Positions 35,725 through 47,516 of a stretch of 64,000 nt of DNA are shown here, one piece after another. Origin of the DNA: Saposhnikovia divaricata. Taxonomy: Eukaryota; Streptophyta; Magnoliopsida; Apiales; Apiaceae. The notes under the pieces were generated by a model. It searched no databases, was not told where the DNA came from, and saw only the letters and a program-made list of their open reading frames with translations. Position numbers and translations under genes: made by a program. The stretch lies in NCBI GenBank assembly GCA_036435485.1, contig CM071595.1, positions 107,128,580 to 107,192,579 of the forward strand, given 5' to 3'. Position 1 is the stretch's first letter. Each line of letters begins with the position of its first letter.

Positions 35725-36992
35725 TTCAATTTTGGGAAGGTTAAAACAATTCGAAAATTTTCAGAATTATTAATTAATTAAAATTAATTAAAAATTCGAA
35801 TTAATTCAAAGTTGTCAGAAAAATCCCAAAAATTAGTATGATGATCTTCTAAACACTGGGAGTCTCAATCTATTTTTAGATTTCAGAGAAAAAATCTAAA
35901 ACAATCAAAACAGTGAAAACCCGATTGAAACTTTTGAAAAATTGATTTTTCAAAAACTTAATGAAATTCGTTGATATTTGGTTCAATAGATAGAAAATCG
36001 AACGATCTATTTGAATCCGGTCTCAGATTTCAGTTTTGTTGAATAAAATCGAGCAGAAATTTGTTTAGAATTTGTGTGTATCGTATGTGTATATGAACTG
36101 GGTTCTCTGTGTCAAAACATGAGAGAGATAATTGTCTTGGCTGTTGTGTTTTTTTTTTGTTTAAGTACAAATTTAACACTACAAGACAATCGGTTGATTG
36201 TCTTGCCGATTGTCTTGGTAGTTCAAAAACTATCAAGACAATCGTTTACTATACTGATAAAATAAAAAAACGTAAATAATTTTTTTTTTTAAATACTGAA
36301 ATAATACTCCAAGACAATCAAGTGATTGTCTTGCCGATTGTCTTGGTAGTTCAAAAACTATCAAGACAATCGTTTCTTGAACTAAATAACAAAACAAAAC
36401 AACACAAATAAAATAAAAAAAATATTTTATTATTTACAAAATAACCTGCCAAGACAATCTGTGGATTGTCTTGGCGATTGTCTTGATACTATAAAGACAC
36501 TTACAAGACAATCAATTAATCTGCTAATTTTATACTAATAAAATACAAATTAATGTGCAGAATTAATCCAATTAAAATACACTCTCATTTATTATTAAAA
36601 TTACTATAAATAAATATATAGCAAACACATGGATTAATCTTTTTACGACAACAAATATAAATAACAAAAGGACAAACACTACAAAACATTTAATAAAATA
36701 TTAAATATATTTACAAGAACATTTATAACAAATTAATGAATCTAAATATTTTCTAATAAATAACTTTCTAATAGAAAATTATTTAAAGAGAGAATATGAT
36801 TCATTTAAATATCACAAATATTTCAAAACACAAGAAGTAATAAAGAAGTTATTATAAACATGTTGACAAAGATTTTTAGCAATAATAAGCAATAAAAAGT
36901 TGATAAAATAATTATGCAAGTGATTAAAATTTAAAAATAATAACAAAATCACTTGCAAATCATTAAAGAATAAACCTCAGATATTAACAAGC
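35725..36992 (-). other. Spacer between Sirevirus pol and env-like frame
   Basis: About 1.27 kb without coding sequence, AT-rich. It holds the three hairpin units at 36182-36516. Confidence 0.75.
36182..36516. repeat. Three hairpin units with CAAGACAATC arms between pol and the env-like frame
   Basis: Units at about 36182-36244, 36309-36374 and 36449-36516, spaced about 130-140 bp apart. Each contains CAAGACAATC, one or two inverted copies GATTGTCTTG, and in the first two units a pair TAGTTCAAAAACTA. They can fold into a cruciform. Confidence 0.85.
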
Positions 36993-39617
36993 TTAATTAC
37001 TAGGACTGTTCAACATACCCAATTCACCAACAATTTTGGTAAATGTGGATTCGTCAAGAGACTTAGTAAAAATATCTGCTGTTTGTTCTTCTGTGGGTAC
37101 AAATAACAATTCCACAGTACCATTCATGACATGCTCTCTTATAAAATGATACCTGATGTCTATGTGCTTGGTCCTCGAATGCTGCACAGGATTGTTGGAG
37201 ATTGCTATGGCACTAGAATTATCACACAAAATTGGAATTTTTTTTAATACAAAACCATAGTCTTTCAGCTGATTCCTAATCCACAAGATTTGAGCACAAT
37301 AGCTTCCAGCAGCTATGTATTCAGCTTCAGCTGTTGAGTTGGAAACTGTTTGTTGTTTCTTGCTGTACCAGGAAACTAGCCTGCCACCTAGGAATTGACA
37401 ACTCCCAGAGGTGCTTTTTCTATCTACAACACTTCCTGCATAATCTGAATCTGTGTATCCAACAAGATTAAAACCAGATTCTTTAGGGTACCAGATACCT
37501 AGATTAGGTGTACCCTTAAGATATCTTAAGATTCGTTTTACAGCAATGAGATGAACATCTCTAGGATCCGCTTGGAACCTTGCACACAAGCATGTAGCAT
37601 ACATAATATCTGGTCTACTTGCAGTAAGGTAAAGTAATGAGCCTATCATACCTCTGTAACTTGTGACATCTACTTTGGCAGAATTTTCACAAGCTCCAAA
37701 CTTGACAGCTGTAGATGATGGTGTCTTAGCTAAAGATGAGTCCTCCATTTGATATTTCTTGAGGAGCTCTTTGATATACTTGGATTGACAGATAAATATT
37801 CCATCTGTCCTTTGACTTATTTGCAATCCAAGAAAGAATTTCAGTTCTCCCATCATGCTCATTTCAAATTTACCCTGCATTAACTTAGCAAATTTCTTGC
37901 ACAAAAGATCATTAGTAGACCCAAATATTATATCGTCCACATAGACTTGGACTAGTATTGTATCATTTTTATGTTTCTTAGTGAAGAGAGTTTTGTCTAT
38001 GACACCTCTAACAAAGCCATTTTCAAGTAAAAATTCAGAAAGGGTGTCATACCATTTTCTTGGTGCTTGCTTGAGGCCATAGATAGCCTTGAAAAGGAAG
38101 TAGACATAGTCCAAAAGATCTAGATCTTCAAAGCCAGGGGGCTGTTCTACATAGACCTCTTCATCCAGCTTACCATTTAGAAAAGCACTCTTTACATCCA
38201 TTTGATAAACATTAAATTTTGAGAATGCTGCGAATGCCAAGAATATTCTAATGGCCTCGAGTCTTGCCACTGGAGCATAGGTTTCATCATAGTCAATGCC
38301 TTCAGCTTGTGAATAACCCTTTGCTACCAGTCTTGCTTTATTTCTTTTGACTGTGCCATCTTCATCAAGTTTGTTTCTGAATACCCATCTAGTGCCAACC
38401 ACTGTTCTATTTGAAGGTCTGGGTACCAGCTTCCATACTTCTTGTTGTTTGAATTGATTGAGTTCATCTTGCATGGCAATCACCCAATCAGGATCAGAAA
38501 GAGTTTCTTCAGTTTTCTTAGGTTCCATTTCAGATAGAAACCATGAATAATTGTATTGATTCTGATAAGCTCTTCTAGTCTTTACTCCAATATCTGGATC
38601 ACCAATAATTAACTCAAAAGGATGAGTTCTATTCCAAACAATTTGTCTGGGTAGATTAATTCTTGATGATTCCCCTTGATTTGAATTGTGTTGTTGAGTA
38701 TGACTTGTTGATCCTTCACTAACTCCCCCTGAGTTGTTGGCAGGATGATTAGATGAGTGTTCAGAAGTATGATTGGTGTTTTCAATATTATCATTATTTT
38801 CACCACCATTATTCTGATTGAACTCATCATTGACATTGTTGTCATTAGCATCAGCAAAAACATCAAGTGGACTATCATCATCTGAATCTAGATCTGTCAT
38901 ATCTTCAAAAGATAGCTTTTCAGATGAATCTTCAGTTTGGATACTAGGGAGTTTAGTGTCATTAAATGTTACATTGACACTTTCCATCATCTTCTGATGT
39001 TCAATCAAATACACCTTATAAGCTCTTCTTTCATAACCAACAAAAATTGCTTCATGTGCTTTGGCTTCAAATTTTCCACCTTGATCGTCTCCTTCTTTAA
39101 GTACAAACCATTTTGCTCCAAATACATGAAAGTATTTGAGTGTTGGTTTCTTTTCATTCATTGCTTCATAGGGTGTTTTCATCAAGTCTTTGTTGATAAG
39201 AGTTCGATTCTGAGTATAGCAAGCAGTGTTGACAGCTTCAGCCCAAAAATACAATGAAAGCCTTGATTCACTTAACATAGTACGTGCAGCTTCAATCAAG
39301 GTTCTATTCTTTCTTTCAACTACCCCATTTTGCTGAGGAGTTCTTGGAGCTGAGTATTGTCTGGTTATACCTTTTTCAGTACAAAAGTCATTCAGAACTG
39401 CATTCTTGAATTCAGTTCCATTGTCTGACCTTATAGCCCTCACTGGATACTTGGAATCCAACTCAATTAACTTGATGTGATCAATCACCAGTTGTGGAGT
39501 CTCATCTTTAGAATTCAGGAACAAAACCCATGTGTACTTTGAAAAATCATCAACAATCACAAGAGCATATCTTTTCTTTGACATAGACATCACATTCACT
39601 GGACCAAATAGATCCAT
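36993..39617 (-). CDS. pol: Sirevirus pol: integrase core, reverse transcriptase, RNase H
   Basis: 874 codons, uninterrupted. The integrase triad is D2, D65 and E101, a D-X35-E spacing (RSDNGTEF and QQNGVVERKNRTL). An Asp/Asn-rich linker covers about 240-300. The reverse transcriptase spans about 375-620 with QMDVKSAFLNG and the YVDD active site at 559-562. RNase H spans about 715-850, with D723, E764/E766 and D799. The first Met is simply the first after the upstream TAG. The native polyprotein would start in gag, so this frame is the 3' portion of a broken gag-pol gene. Its catalytic residues all look intact, so it could act only if translated by an unusual route. Copia order and high similarity to Sireviruses are clear. 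Confidence 0.92.
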   Translation of the reverse strand: MDLFGPVNVMSMSKKRYALVIVDDFSKYTWVLFLNSKDETPQLVIDHIKLIELDSKYPVRAIRSDNGTEFKNAVLNDFCTEKGITRQYSAPRTPQQNGVVERKNRTLIEAARTMLSESRLSLYFWAEAVNTACYTQNRTLINKDLMKTPYEAMNEKKPTLKYFHVFGAKWFVLKEGDDQGGKFEAKAHEAIFVGYERRAYKVYLIEHQKMMESVNVTFNDTKLPSIQTEDSSEKLSFEDMTDLDSDDDSPLDVFADANDNNVNDEFNQNNGGENNDNIENTNHTSEHSSNHPANNSGGVSEGSTSHTQQHNSNQGESSRINLPRQIVWNRTHPFELIIGDPDIGVKTRRAYQNQYNYSWFLSEMEPKKTEETLSDPDWVIAMQDELNQFKQQEVWKLVPRPSNRTVVGTRWVFRNKLDEDGTVKRNKARLVAKGYSQAEGIDYDETYAPVARLEAIRIFLAFAAFSKFNVYQMDVKSAFLNGKLDEEVYVEQPPGFEDLDLLDYVYFLFKAIYGLKQAPRKWYDTLSEFLLENGFVRGVIDKTLFTKKHKNDTILVQVYVDDIIFGSTNDLLCKKFAKLMQGKFEMSMMGELKFFLGLQISQRTDGIFICQSKYIKELLKKYQMEDSSLAKTPSSTAVKFGACENSAKVDVTSYRGMIGSLLYLTASRPDIMYATCLCARFQADPRDVHLIAVKRILRYLKGTPNLGIWYPKESGFNLVGYTDSDYAGSVVDRKSTSGSCQFLGGRLVSWYSKKQQTVSNSTAEAEYIAAGSYCAQILWIRNQLKDYGFVLKKIPILCDNSSAIAISNNPVQHSRTKHIDIRYHFIREHVMNGTVELLFVPTEEQTADIFTKSLDESTFTKIVGELGMLNSPSN

Positions 39618-39626
39618 GTGAAGTAA

Positions 39627-40274
39627 CTATAAAGGATCAGTTATTGAAGATATATCAGTGCTCCTGTGAGTTGCCCTTTTTAGTTTGCCTTTTTGACAGG
39701 CATCACATAGTCCTTCCTGTGTGAATTCCATAGGAGGTAAACCTATCACCATTTCCCTCTTAACCAAATAATTCATTGTTTTGAAATTCAGGTGAGAAAG
39801 TTTCTTGTGCCATAGCCAGCTTTCATCTGTGGATGCTTTAGAATAGAAGCAACTGATTTCTTCAGTGCTTCTAGTGTTCATGTTGGCTACATACAAGTTT
39901 CCTTTTCTGACTCCCGTCAGAGATGGTTGTTCACTTCTTTTGTGTGAAATCAGACAATTCTTTTTGTTAAAGTAGACTTCAAATCCCTTGTCACAGAATT
40001 GACTGATGCTGAGCAAATTATGCTCAAGTCCTTTTACAAAGGACACTTTTTCAATGATAACATTTCCAGCTTCAAGTCTGCCATATCCATCAGTTCTACC
40101 TTTGCTGTTATCTCCAAAGGTAACTACTGGGCCGGCCTTCTCCACCACATTTGTCACCAGGGTTCTGTCTCCAGTCATATGCCTTGAACATCCACTATCC
40201 AAGATCCAGGTTACTCGTTCAACCTGTTCAATACCCTGCAATGACAAATGGATTAAACCTTCTTCGGGACCCAA
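39627..40274 (-). pseudogene. pol: Sirevirus protease and integrase N-terminal zinc domain
   Basis: 215-codon frame. WILDSGCSRHMTG places the catalytic Asp-Ser-Gly of the aspartic protease at residues 26-28. H156-X4-H161 and C190-X2-C193 form the HHCC zinc site of the integrase N-terminus. It is closed by an in-frame TAG (39627-39629) and the same frame continues ten nucleotides later as the integrase core, so a single nonsense change separates it from the intact pol frame. Confidence 0.88.
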
Positions 40275-41101
40275 ATTTGATTGGGTCCTGCGGATTTAAA
40301 GTATTGACCTTTATCAGGCAAAACAACATTTTTAATTTTAACATCTTTAGTCAATAAACATTTAACCTTATAAACAGATTTGAAAATCTTTTTTTTTATC
40401 TTGGGTATCCATGTTTCTCTAGCAGCAATAACATTTGTGTCATTGACTGGACATTTGACCTGATAAACATTCTTGGTAACCCTTTGTTTAGTCTTAGGTA
40501 CAAATGTCTCTCTCCTAACTTGAGGAGGAAAAGCAGTCTTTGATCGAACATTATTGTTCCTGTTCATATGCTGTCGAGGAGCAGTCTGTTTATCACATGC
40601 ATAACTACCATTAAAATAAGCACGCATACTGTTAAAAGCACAAGACATACAATTGATAACACTACATGCTTTATGATTAGAATCAATGATAGGCATGGTA
40701 TTCATGTTAGACATGTTATTTTTCTGCTTCAACTTATTATCACCTAATCCAGTCTTAGAAAAACTAGCTGTATCAACAACCTTGACTGGCACTTTAGGTA
40801 CATCTTTCTTGGATGAAACATTCGTTGTATTAGTGTCCTCAACAGATTTAGCCTTAACAAAGACTGTGACATCTTTCTTGGATGAAACATTCTTTGGATT
40901 AGCGTTCTTAACAGATTTATCCTTAACAAAGACTGTGCCATTTGCACTATCCTCATTTCTCATTTCTTCTTGGATAACCATAGAAATAATATCTGGTGGT
41001 CCAACATCAGATTTTTTAAATAGAGGTTCTTTAACATTTTTGAGCACATGTGGTATTCCCCTTTCTTTAGCACTAACAGGGTTAGGAGAATTTATGCCCA
41101 A
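40253..41101 (-). pseudogene. Sirevirus gag-protease linker region
   Basis: In phase with the gag frame upstream beyond a TGA. Lys/Val-rich, low-complexity 282-codon stretch containing an in-frame tandem duplication of 23 codons (40800-40937) and several Cys/His pairs of unknown role. Its end runs into the protease in another frame, so a second frameshift lies near 40253-40290. Confidence 0.7.
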
Positions 41102-41143
41102 TGATCCAACAGCTTCATTGTAACCATACCCTATACCTGTTGT

Positions 41144-42028
41144 TCATTCTACAACTTGATTGTTAAAAGACTCTTTGGAAACTTTAACAGAATTATAACA
41201 AGCCCTGACCTGTGTTTCAAGTTCAGTAATTCTAGCCATTTGTTTGCCTACAACTTCTAGAATAGCTTTCTCCTTTTTATAAAGCATTGTTATTTCATCT
41301 CTTTGTTGATCTTGATTAATATGCACCTTTTTCAATTCTGACACTTCATTGCCAAGTTTAGTGCTTAGCAGATCTAGTCTTCTATATTCAGTTTGTGCAT
41401 TACCTAAGGAATTATAAAGACTACGAATCAACTCAGGGTCAGTAAAAATTACCGGTTTGTTATGATGATCAGATGCTTCATCATTTGCCACCAACGTAAG
41501 ATTTCCATATTCTTCATCTTCGCTGTCCGTGTCATCCCAACTCTTACCAGCCGCAACATAGGCTTTTCCAGGTTTCTTCTTCTCAGCAGCAAAATCTCTT
41601 CTTTGAGTTTGCTTGGGTTTCTGACATTCACTGGCAAAGTGCCCTAATTCATTACAGTTGAAGCAACGAATCTTGCTTCTGTCAACAAATCCAGTTTTGT
41701 ATCCTCCCCTGTTACTAGAGGAAGAAGAGCCTCCTCTTTGGAATCTGTTATTTGACTTAAACCTGTACTTTGGATTTCTTCTGAATCTAAAGTTACCAAA
41801 TTGCCTTACCATCAATGCCAGTGATTCATCTTCCAGTTGATCTAGCTCTTCCAATGAGTAAAAGTCTCCATCATCCTGAGTAGGTGGTGTCTGACCAAGT
41901 TCTACTTCAGTCTTTTCCTTGTCTGAGCTGTAAGGTAAAACAACCTTAGCTTCCACTTCCTTAGGTGCCTCAACTACAAGAGCTGTAGATGAACTTGGCA
42001 CTCTTCCTATGAACTTGTTCCAGTTCAT
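41144..42028 (-). pseudogene. gag: Sirevirus gag, nucleocapsid part
   Basis: 294-codon frame that continues Gag after the frameshift. Residues 84-92 are basic. A CCHC zinc knuckle (C121-X2-C124-X4-H129-X4-C134, CFNCNELGHFASEC) binds the RNA genome in this family. A predicted coiled-coil stretch follows (about residues 215-285). The frame ends in an in-frame TGA (41144-41146), after which the same frame runs on as 40253-41101. The TGA could be a mutation or a read-through site; with the other breaks nearby, mutation is likelier. Confidence 0.85.
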
Positions 42029-42671
42029 AGGTTTTCAGAACACCAAACAATCTTTCAAGAGCAATCTTATTCAAATCTCTTGATTCTCTGATGGCTGTTA
42101 TCCTATGTTCAAGATGAGTGGGCATCGTCAACAAAAACTTCATATTAATCTCCTTCTGTGTATATTGCTTGCCATGAACTTGCAAGTTGTTGATAATTTT
42201 GTTATACCTTTCAAACACTTCCTGAATGCCTTCATTAGGGCCAGCTCTAAAGTGTTCATACTCAGAGGTTAAAATCTGAAGTCTGTTTTCCCTGACTTCA
42301 TCAGTTCCTTCATTGATAGTCTCAATAGTTTCCCACATGTGTTTTGCAGTTTTACAATTCATCACATGACTGTACATCACAGCATCCAGGGAATCTATTA
42401 GAATAAGTCTCAAATTCTTATCTAGTCCTGCGTCCTCTTTTTCAGCAGGAGTAAAAGAATCAGCATGCTTTGGAACAGATGATGCAGGTGTTACAACAAT
42501 TCCTCCAATAATAGATTCAGATATATATTCGAGTGGAATTATAGGTCCGTTCTGTAGAACACCCAAATATTTAGAATATGCGACATCAAGAAACAACTCC
42601 ATTTTATATTTCCACATTGCATAATTGTCCTTGTTAAACATGGGAATCTTAACAATGCTTTTTGACGACAT
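41970..42671 (-). pseudogene. gag: Sirevirus gag, N-terminal part
   Basis: Frame of 233 codons from an ATG about 85 bp after the primer site. It opens MSSKSIVKIPMFNKDNYAMW, the usual start of a copia Gag, and continues through the capsid-like helical region (MWETIETINEGTDEVRENR, LQILTSEYEHF, then a MKFLLTMP stretch). The protein forms the virus-like particle shell in this family. Around 41990-42030 the frame shifts: the sense reading continues in the overlapping frame 41144-42028, so the last roughly 15 residues here are out of frame. Confidence 0.85.
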
Positions 42672-42754
42672 GATGAATTTTTAAGTGAGTTAAAAATTCG
42701 AGATAGATTTTTGACGGAATAAAATTAGGATCTTGATTTGTGTATCAATCAATA

Positions 42755-42767
42755 GGCTATGATACCA
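42755..42767 (-). other. Sirevirus primer-binding site (tRNA-iMet)
   Basis: On the - strand TGGTATCATAGCC, 2 bp inside the 5' LTR end. It differs from the usual tRNA-iMet complement at one position in the core. Confidence 0.85.
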
Positions 42768-42769
42768 AT

Positions 42770-44284
42770 TGTTAGGTCCAATATGTTTGTAGAAGGGGGG
42801 GTGAATACAAACAGTACTGTTTAATAGAAATTTGTCCGGATAATTTAATTTATATTTTGACAAATTTGCGCGGAATTAAATGAAACAAAATTCAAGTTGA
42901 ATATAAAATTATATTAACTTGAGGGGTTTGTTACAAATACAGTACAGAATTTATATCTAGTTAATAAAAACAAATTAGAAAATTCGACATGAATTTTTCT
43001 AGATTTGTTAATAAAAATCAAGATATAGATTAGGAGTAAAAACTCGCTAATAGTACAAGAGTATCAAGTAAACAAGTTCTATCGGATCAGATATTAAAAA
43101 TAAGATGAACTTGATTTTCTATGAATTTTTCTGCTCCTGCAGGTTGTGTTCTTGATGAGAGAGAAGAGAGTAAATTGCCTTTGCTTTTGAATGTAATATT
43201 CTTGTCTGATTGATTTGTGTCGTCTCTGTCTTCATATATAATGTCTACTGCCTTTTTATCTTCAAATATAACTGTCAAGACAATAGGCAATACAATCTGT
43301 TCTTCCAAGACAATCAATTTTGTACTGCCAAGACAATAGGCAATACAAACGGCAAGACAATCAGGTTCTTTCAAGACAATCGGTAAGACAATCAAATTCT
43401 GAGATCTTTGTCTTGCTTTATCAAAAATTATCATTCTGTCTGAAGCTTTTTCTTTTTGATCATTATCAAGACAATCTGATTTGAACTGTCAAGACAATCG
43501 TCAAGACAATCAAATCAGATTTTTATTCTTCTTTTTTTAAAGCTGTTCAGAATTTATCATTACCAAGACAATCGGCAAGACAATCTGAGATTGTCTTGCT
43601 TTACTGATTTCTTCTTCAAGACAATCGGCAGATTGTCTTGCAAGTTCATTTTTTTCAGTTTTAAATTAAACTGATTAATAAATAATCATTTTGATTTAAA
43701 CTTACTTAAATAATAATTATTCAGATTTAATTAATTTAATAATTAATTTAATTAATGAATTAATTCTTGATGAATTAATTTATTAATTAAATTGACTACT
43801 TGATTTAAATTAATTAAAGAAGAATAATTATATATCCTTGAATTGTCTTAATTCTTTTCTGAATCACTGAAAGTAATAAAGGAATACCACTGAGTATTTT
43901 GTTGACTTTCCATGCACGGTCTAGTTCATGAACGACTAACTTCAATGACTGTCCTTTAATTTTCACATTAAAAATGTGATTCATTTTTCTTCTCATCTCT
44001 TTCTCCTTCTTGTACTCCACTGTATTCTGTCTGAACCTGTCACTCTAGAAATCTCTGTCTTAGAAATAAATCCACTTCTTTGATGCTATACTGAGGCTTG
44101 ATCAGCAATCTGAGCTTCTTCCAGTGTAAAACATCAAAACTATAGATTGACTTTAGGGTTTTTCTTCTGATAGATAGTATCTTCTGAGATTCCTGTGATA
44201 GTTAAAGTTATTTACTTATTACAATCTAAGATAGAGTTGAGTTGAGTCCTCGAACTACAAATAGGCTGTGTCATATGCCTTTCA
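42770..44284 (-). repeat. Sirevirus 5' LTR
   Basis: 1515 bp, nearly identical to 22270-23784, with single-base changes and small indels in the CAAGACAATC-rich part (about 43270-43640). Confidence 0.92.
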
Positions 44285-46321
44285 GAAGGGCATATGATAT
44301 TCATTCTTAAATATAGACCGGGAGTCTGTATTTTAAGATATAGATAGTCATGGAAACCCGAAGGGATTCCAACGGCAGATTATTATTTATCTTGAGGAAT
44401 GTTATTATTCAACATTATTTATATTTCCATAAAGTATCAATTACTTGGAAATCTTTCGAAGAATGTTATTTGAGTATTATCTCAACCGAGAAATATTAGG
44501 TGAATATTATTTTTGAATATTCACTTAGAATTTGATTATTTAATGAATAATTACTTTGATATTCATGGGAATTTTATTTATTAAATGAATATTACTTTCG
44601 AATATTCATTTAAGGTTTTATGTACTTGATGAATATTATTTGAAAATATTCATTGAAATTTCTATTTACTTAAGGGATATTATTTCGAATATTCCTTTAA
44701 AGTTTTGATTACTAAATGAATATTATTTGGACGTTCATTTAGAAGATTATTTATTAAATGAATGTTATTTTCAAATATTCATTTAAGGTTTGACTTATTT
44801 ATTGGATATTATTTTAAATATTTATCGGAGTTTAATTATTTAATGAATATTATTTTGAATATTCGTTTAAGGAGAGATTTATTTAGTAAATAATTCTATA
44901 TATTCATTCAAGGATTACTTACGAGCAATATTATGATTTAATAATATTCTGTAATTATTATTGAGTTAATAAATATTCTTGGAATATTTATTTAATTCTT
45001 TTAAATTCTTTTTAAAATGAATTATATTATTCGAAGATTATCTTCCCCCTCTAGATATTATGTAAAATATTTCGGAGTCTTTTTACGACTATTTTATCAA
45101 GGAAAGGTTCCCAACTCTTTATTTTTTCATTTAAATCTATCTTAAAAGGATTTAAATGCTCGCTCAAACTTCCATATTATAGGGGAACCTACTTGAGCCA
45201 TGTTATTTATCTTGTTGACTTCCCGGTCATAAATCTTGTAAAACTATTCTTTTCACTCGCAACTTGGTTGCTGTTTATCAATTGAATCTTTGAGTAACCT
45301 TCTCATAATTCGAGGGGTAAGATTATTGGAACAAGATGGTATCCTCTAACAAGCAGCAGCTCGGGAGATATGATGTCGAATTTTCCTTTCCAACTTTTCG
45401 AACTTGGAGTCATGTAAGAGGCCGAGTAGCGCCGGTCCATCCCATTGGCCCAACCGTTGGCCGGGGAGATCTAACAGGGCGGTAGACAAGTAAATCCGTC
45501 AGTTCTTCCTTCTACCGGTAGTAAATCTAAATTGAGCTGTACAATCTGCGATTGATCATCGTAAGGATTGGAACAGCGGGCGCGGTGAATACTCCAGCAT
45601 TAGTTCATCATTCAAATTCATTTATTTTCTGCAACATTATCACTGTTGGCAGTATTGGAAAAGTATTAATAATTCGAATTGCAATATTTTTCCTGCAAGT
45701 TCCTCTTTTATGATAAATGATAATATCTTGCTTATCTTTGACATAGCAGATATTCCCACCTATACATGTAATTTGAGTTACCTTGTAACTTCATCGTTTA
45801 TGTTATACTGGCACCATTTCCGTAAATGCATGGCATATGGTTTGAGAGATACTTTTGAACTGTTATATATTATCGTTCAGTTATACATTATTGTTGGTAG
45901 GCTATTGCTCACCCTTGCTTTATTATTAAATCACAACAACAGCTAGACCAGATGACTCGCATAAGGCGCACTCGACGCTGGCGAGGACGATGAGACTACC
46001 AGAGCCGAAGAGAAAGCTATTGGTAGGATAGATTCATTCTTTCAGTACCAAGTATATGGGCTAGTATGACTTATTCAAATGGATGGCAAAGAGTATGTAT
46101 TTATATTGTAATTCTTTTGAGTTGTAAGAACTCCAAATGTGATTAATAAAATTTGATTGTTACTCTGATTTCATCTCTGGGACTATAACGGGTGTGTTTT
46201 ATATTATTGTGTTGGGTCATAAAGATGTAATTTATTTTATGTTGAAATAAGTTTAAGTATTGTGGACCAAAATGGAGACCGTAACGACCGGATCCCGGAC
46301 CCCGGATTTAGGGGTGTTACA
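44285..46321 (+). repeat. Chromovirus 5' LTR, piece 3 of 3
   Basis: Resumes with GAAGG and matches about 54234-56322 of the 3' LTR. The 3' copy has an extra stretch of roughly 80 bp near 55310-55395 and a shorter tract near 54965. This piece includes the self-complementary AT-rich repeats at about 44480-45010. Confidence 0.9.
44480..45010. repeat. Self-complementary repeats in the chromovirus 5' LTR
   Basis: About a dozen degenerate units of roughly 40-50 bp, each built around GAATATTATTT...AATATTCATTT, which can pair with itself. The same array is in the 3' LTR at about 54430-54975. Confidence 0.7.
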
Positions 46322-46325
46322 GAAA

Positions 46326-46337
46326 TGGTATCAGAGC
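46326..46337 (+). other. Chromovirus primer-binding site (tRNA-iMet)
   Basis: TGGTATCAGAGC, complementary to the 3' end of plant initiator tRNA-Met, starts 4 bp after the end of the 5' LTR. Confidence 0.9.
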
Positions 46338-47516
46338 ATACGTTATAAACCCCAGAGATGAGGCGACGTTAAAACAATAAATTCACTAAGATAATAAGAA
46401 CTCTTGCCAAGTTCATAGTTGGACTACATAATGTAGTGCTGACATATAAAACCCTTATGGGAACTCTTAAGTATCATGATAGTAACTTAGCTCGATATCG
46501 TAAGGCGACAGACCTTGAGGCATACGAGCAGCAGTGCGATGATGCTTTATATACTGAAGATCAGCGGGTAAATTCGATGGAGTATTCTACTGGAGACCCG
46601 GAAGAGGTTCCAGCAGATAAAGAAAATCCTGTTAGGATAAGGAGCTTACCCTTGAGGAATGAGGGCCGCAGCCAAAAAGATTGTAATGATTAAGGTATGG
46701 TGCTTAGAAAAGTGAGCATAAAGAACTGAGCTATTAGCAAGAGAACTGAAGATTCATGTTGGGTTCGTAGCCGGACTACTGGATGTAGTACCAGCAAGTA
46801 AGATGGATTGGAAGAATTACTTGAGATCTTATACGGGAATAGATGAGAATCCCTAGAGACTTTCATATTAACGAAGAAAGAGCTAGAGAGATGTATGATT
46901 ATCAAAGACATCGATATAGGACGAGGAGCAGAGTCCCTAGGAATAATTGAGAAGGAGGCAGTAAGTGCCATATCATTTGATAAATGAATTAGTATGAATA
47001 TTGTCAGTAATAATTCGCCATGAGAAGACAGATGTCCTAGGTTATAATTTTTGGAACCAAAGTGAGGTTAATGAGGTGGTTTTATTCAGAGAAATGTTCA
47101 TGAATGAATCAGTAGAAAGTAAAGACATTGGGAAGTGATAGCATGATTGGATAAAGTTATATAAGGAAGTAGCAAGCAAGACAATGATCTCAGAACCTAC
47201 CGGAAGATAAGACCAGTGAGTCAAGATGAACTCGTAATGAGACTACTATCAAAGACTGAGTATAGGGTTATTTCAACACAGTTAAATGACGAACCAGAAA
47301 CGTTAGATGCATGTGATTCAGAGGAATATTAAATTCCTTATTTTCTTTGAATGGATTATAGTAGTTACCTTAAGTTTACTCCAACGCGGAATGATAATGG
47401 ATCAAGTAATACGATCAGCAGTTAAAGAGATAAAAAAATGTGAAAAAATCTTCCTGGAGCTAAAAGATGAAATTGGTAATGACCAAGAGTTGGCATTGCT
47501 TAATGGAAAAAGGAGA

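Larger units (their letters stand above)
22270..44284 (-). mobile_element. Sirevirus-type Ty1/copia retrotransposon with env-like frame, carrying a nested element
   Basis: Two 1515-bp direct repeats bound the element, flanked by GAAGG (22265-22269 and 44285-44289). Read on the - strand it has a 5' LTR, a tRNA-iMet primer site, gag with a CCHC knuckle, aspartic protease, integrase, reverse transcriptase, RNase H, a spacer with hairpins, an additional long frame downstream of pol, a polypurine tract and a 3' LTR. The copia order of domains (integrase before reverse transcriptase) plus the extra frame after pol is the layout of the Sirevirus genus. LTRs are very similar with equal length, indicating a fairly recent insertion, yet gag, protease and the extra frame carry frameshifts and stops. 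Confidence 0.88.

Noticed and set aside
36182..36516. CRISPR-like array from evenly spaced repeats
   Set aside because: Eukaryotic retroelement context, inverted repeats with variable units, no cas genes.
40686..41123. 145-codon + strand frame
   Set aside because: Antisense shadow of the Sirevirus gag-protease linker.
46326..46337. tRNA genes at TGGTATCAGAGC sites
   Set aside because: These are primer-binding sites complementary to a tRNA 3' end; no cloverleaf surrounds them.
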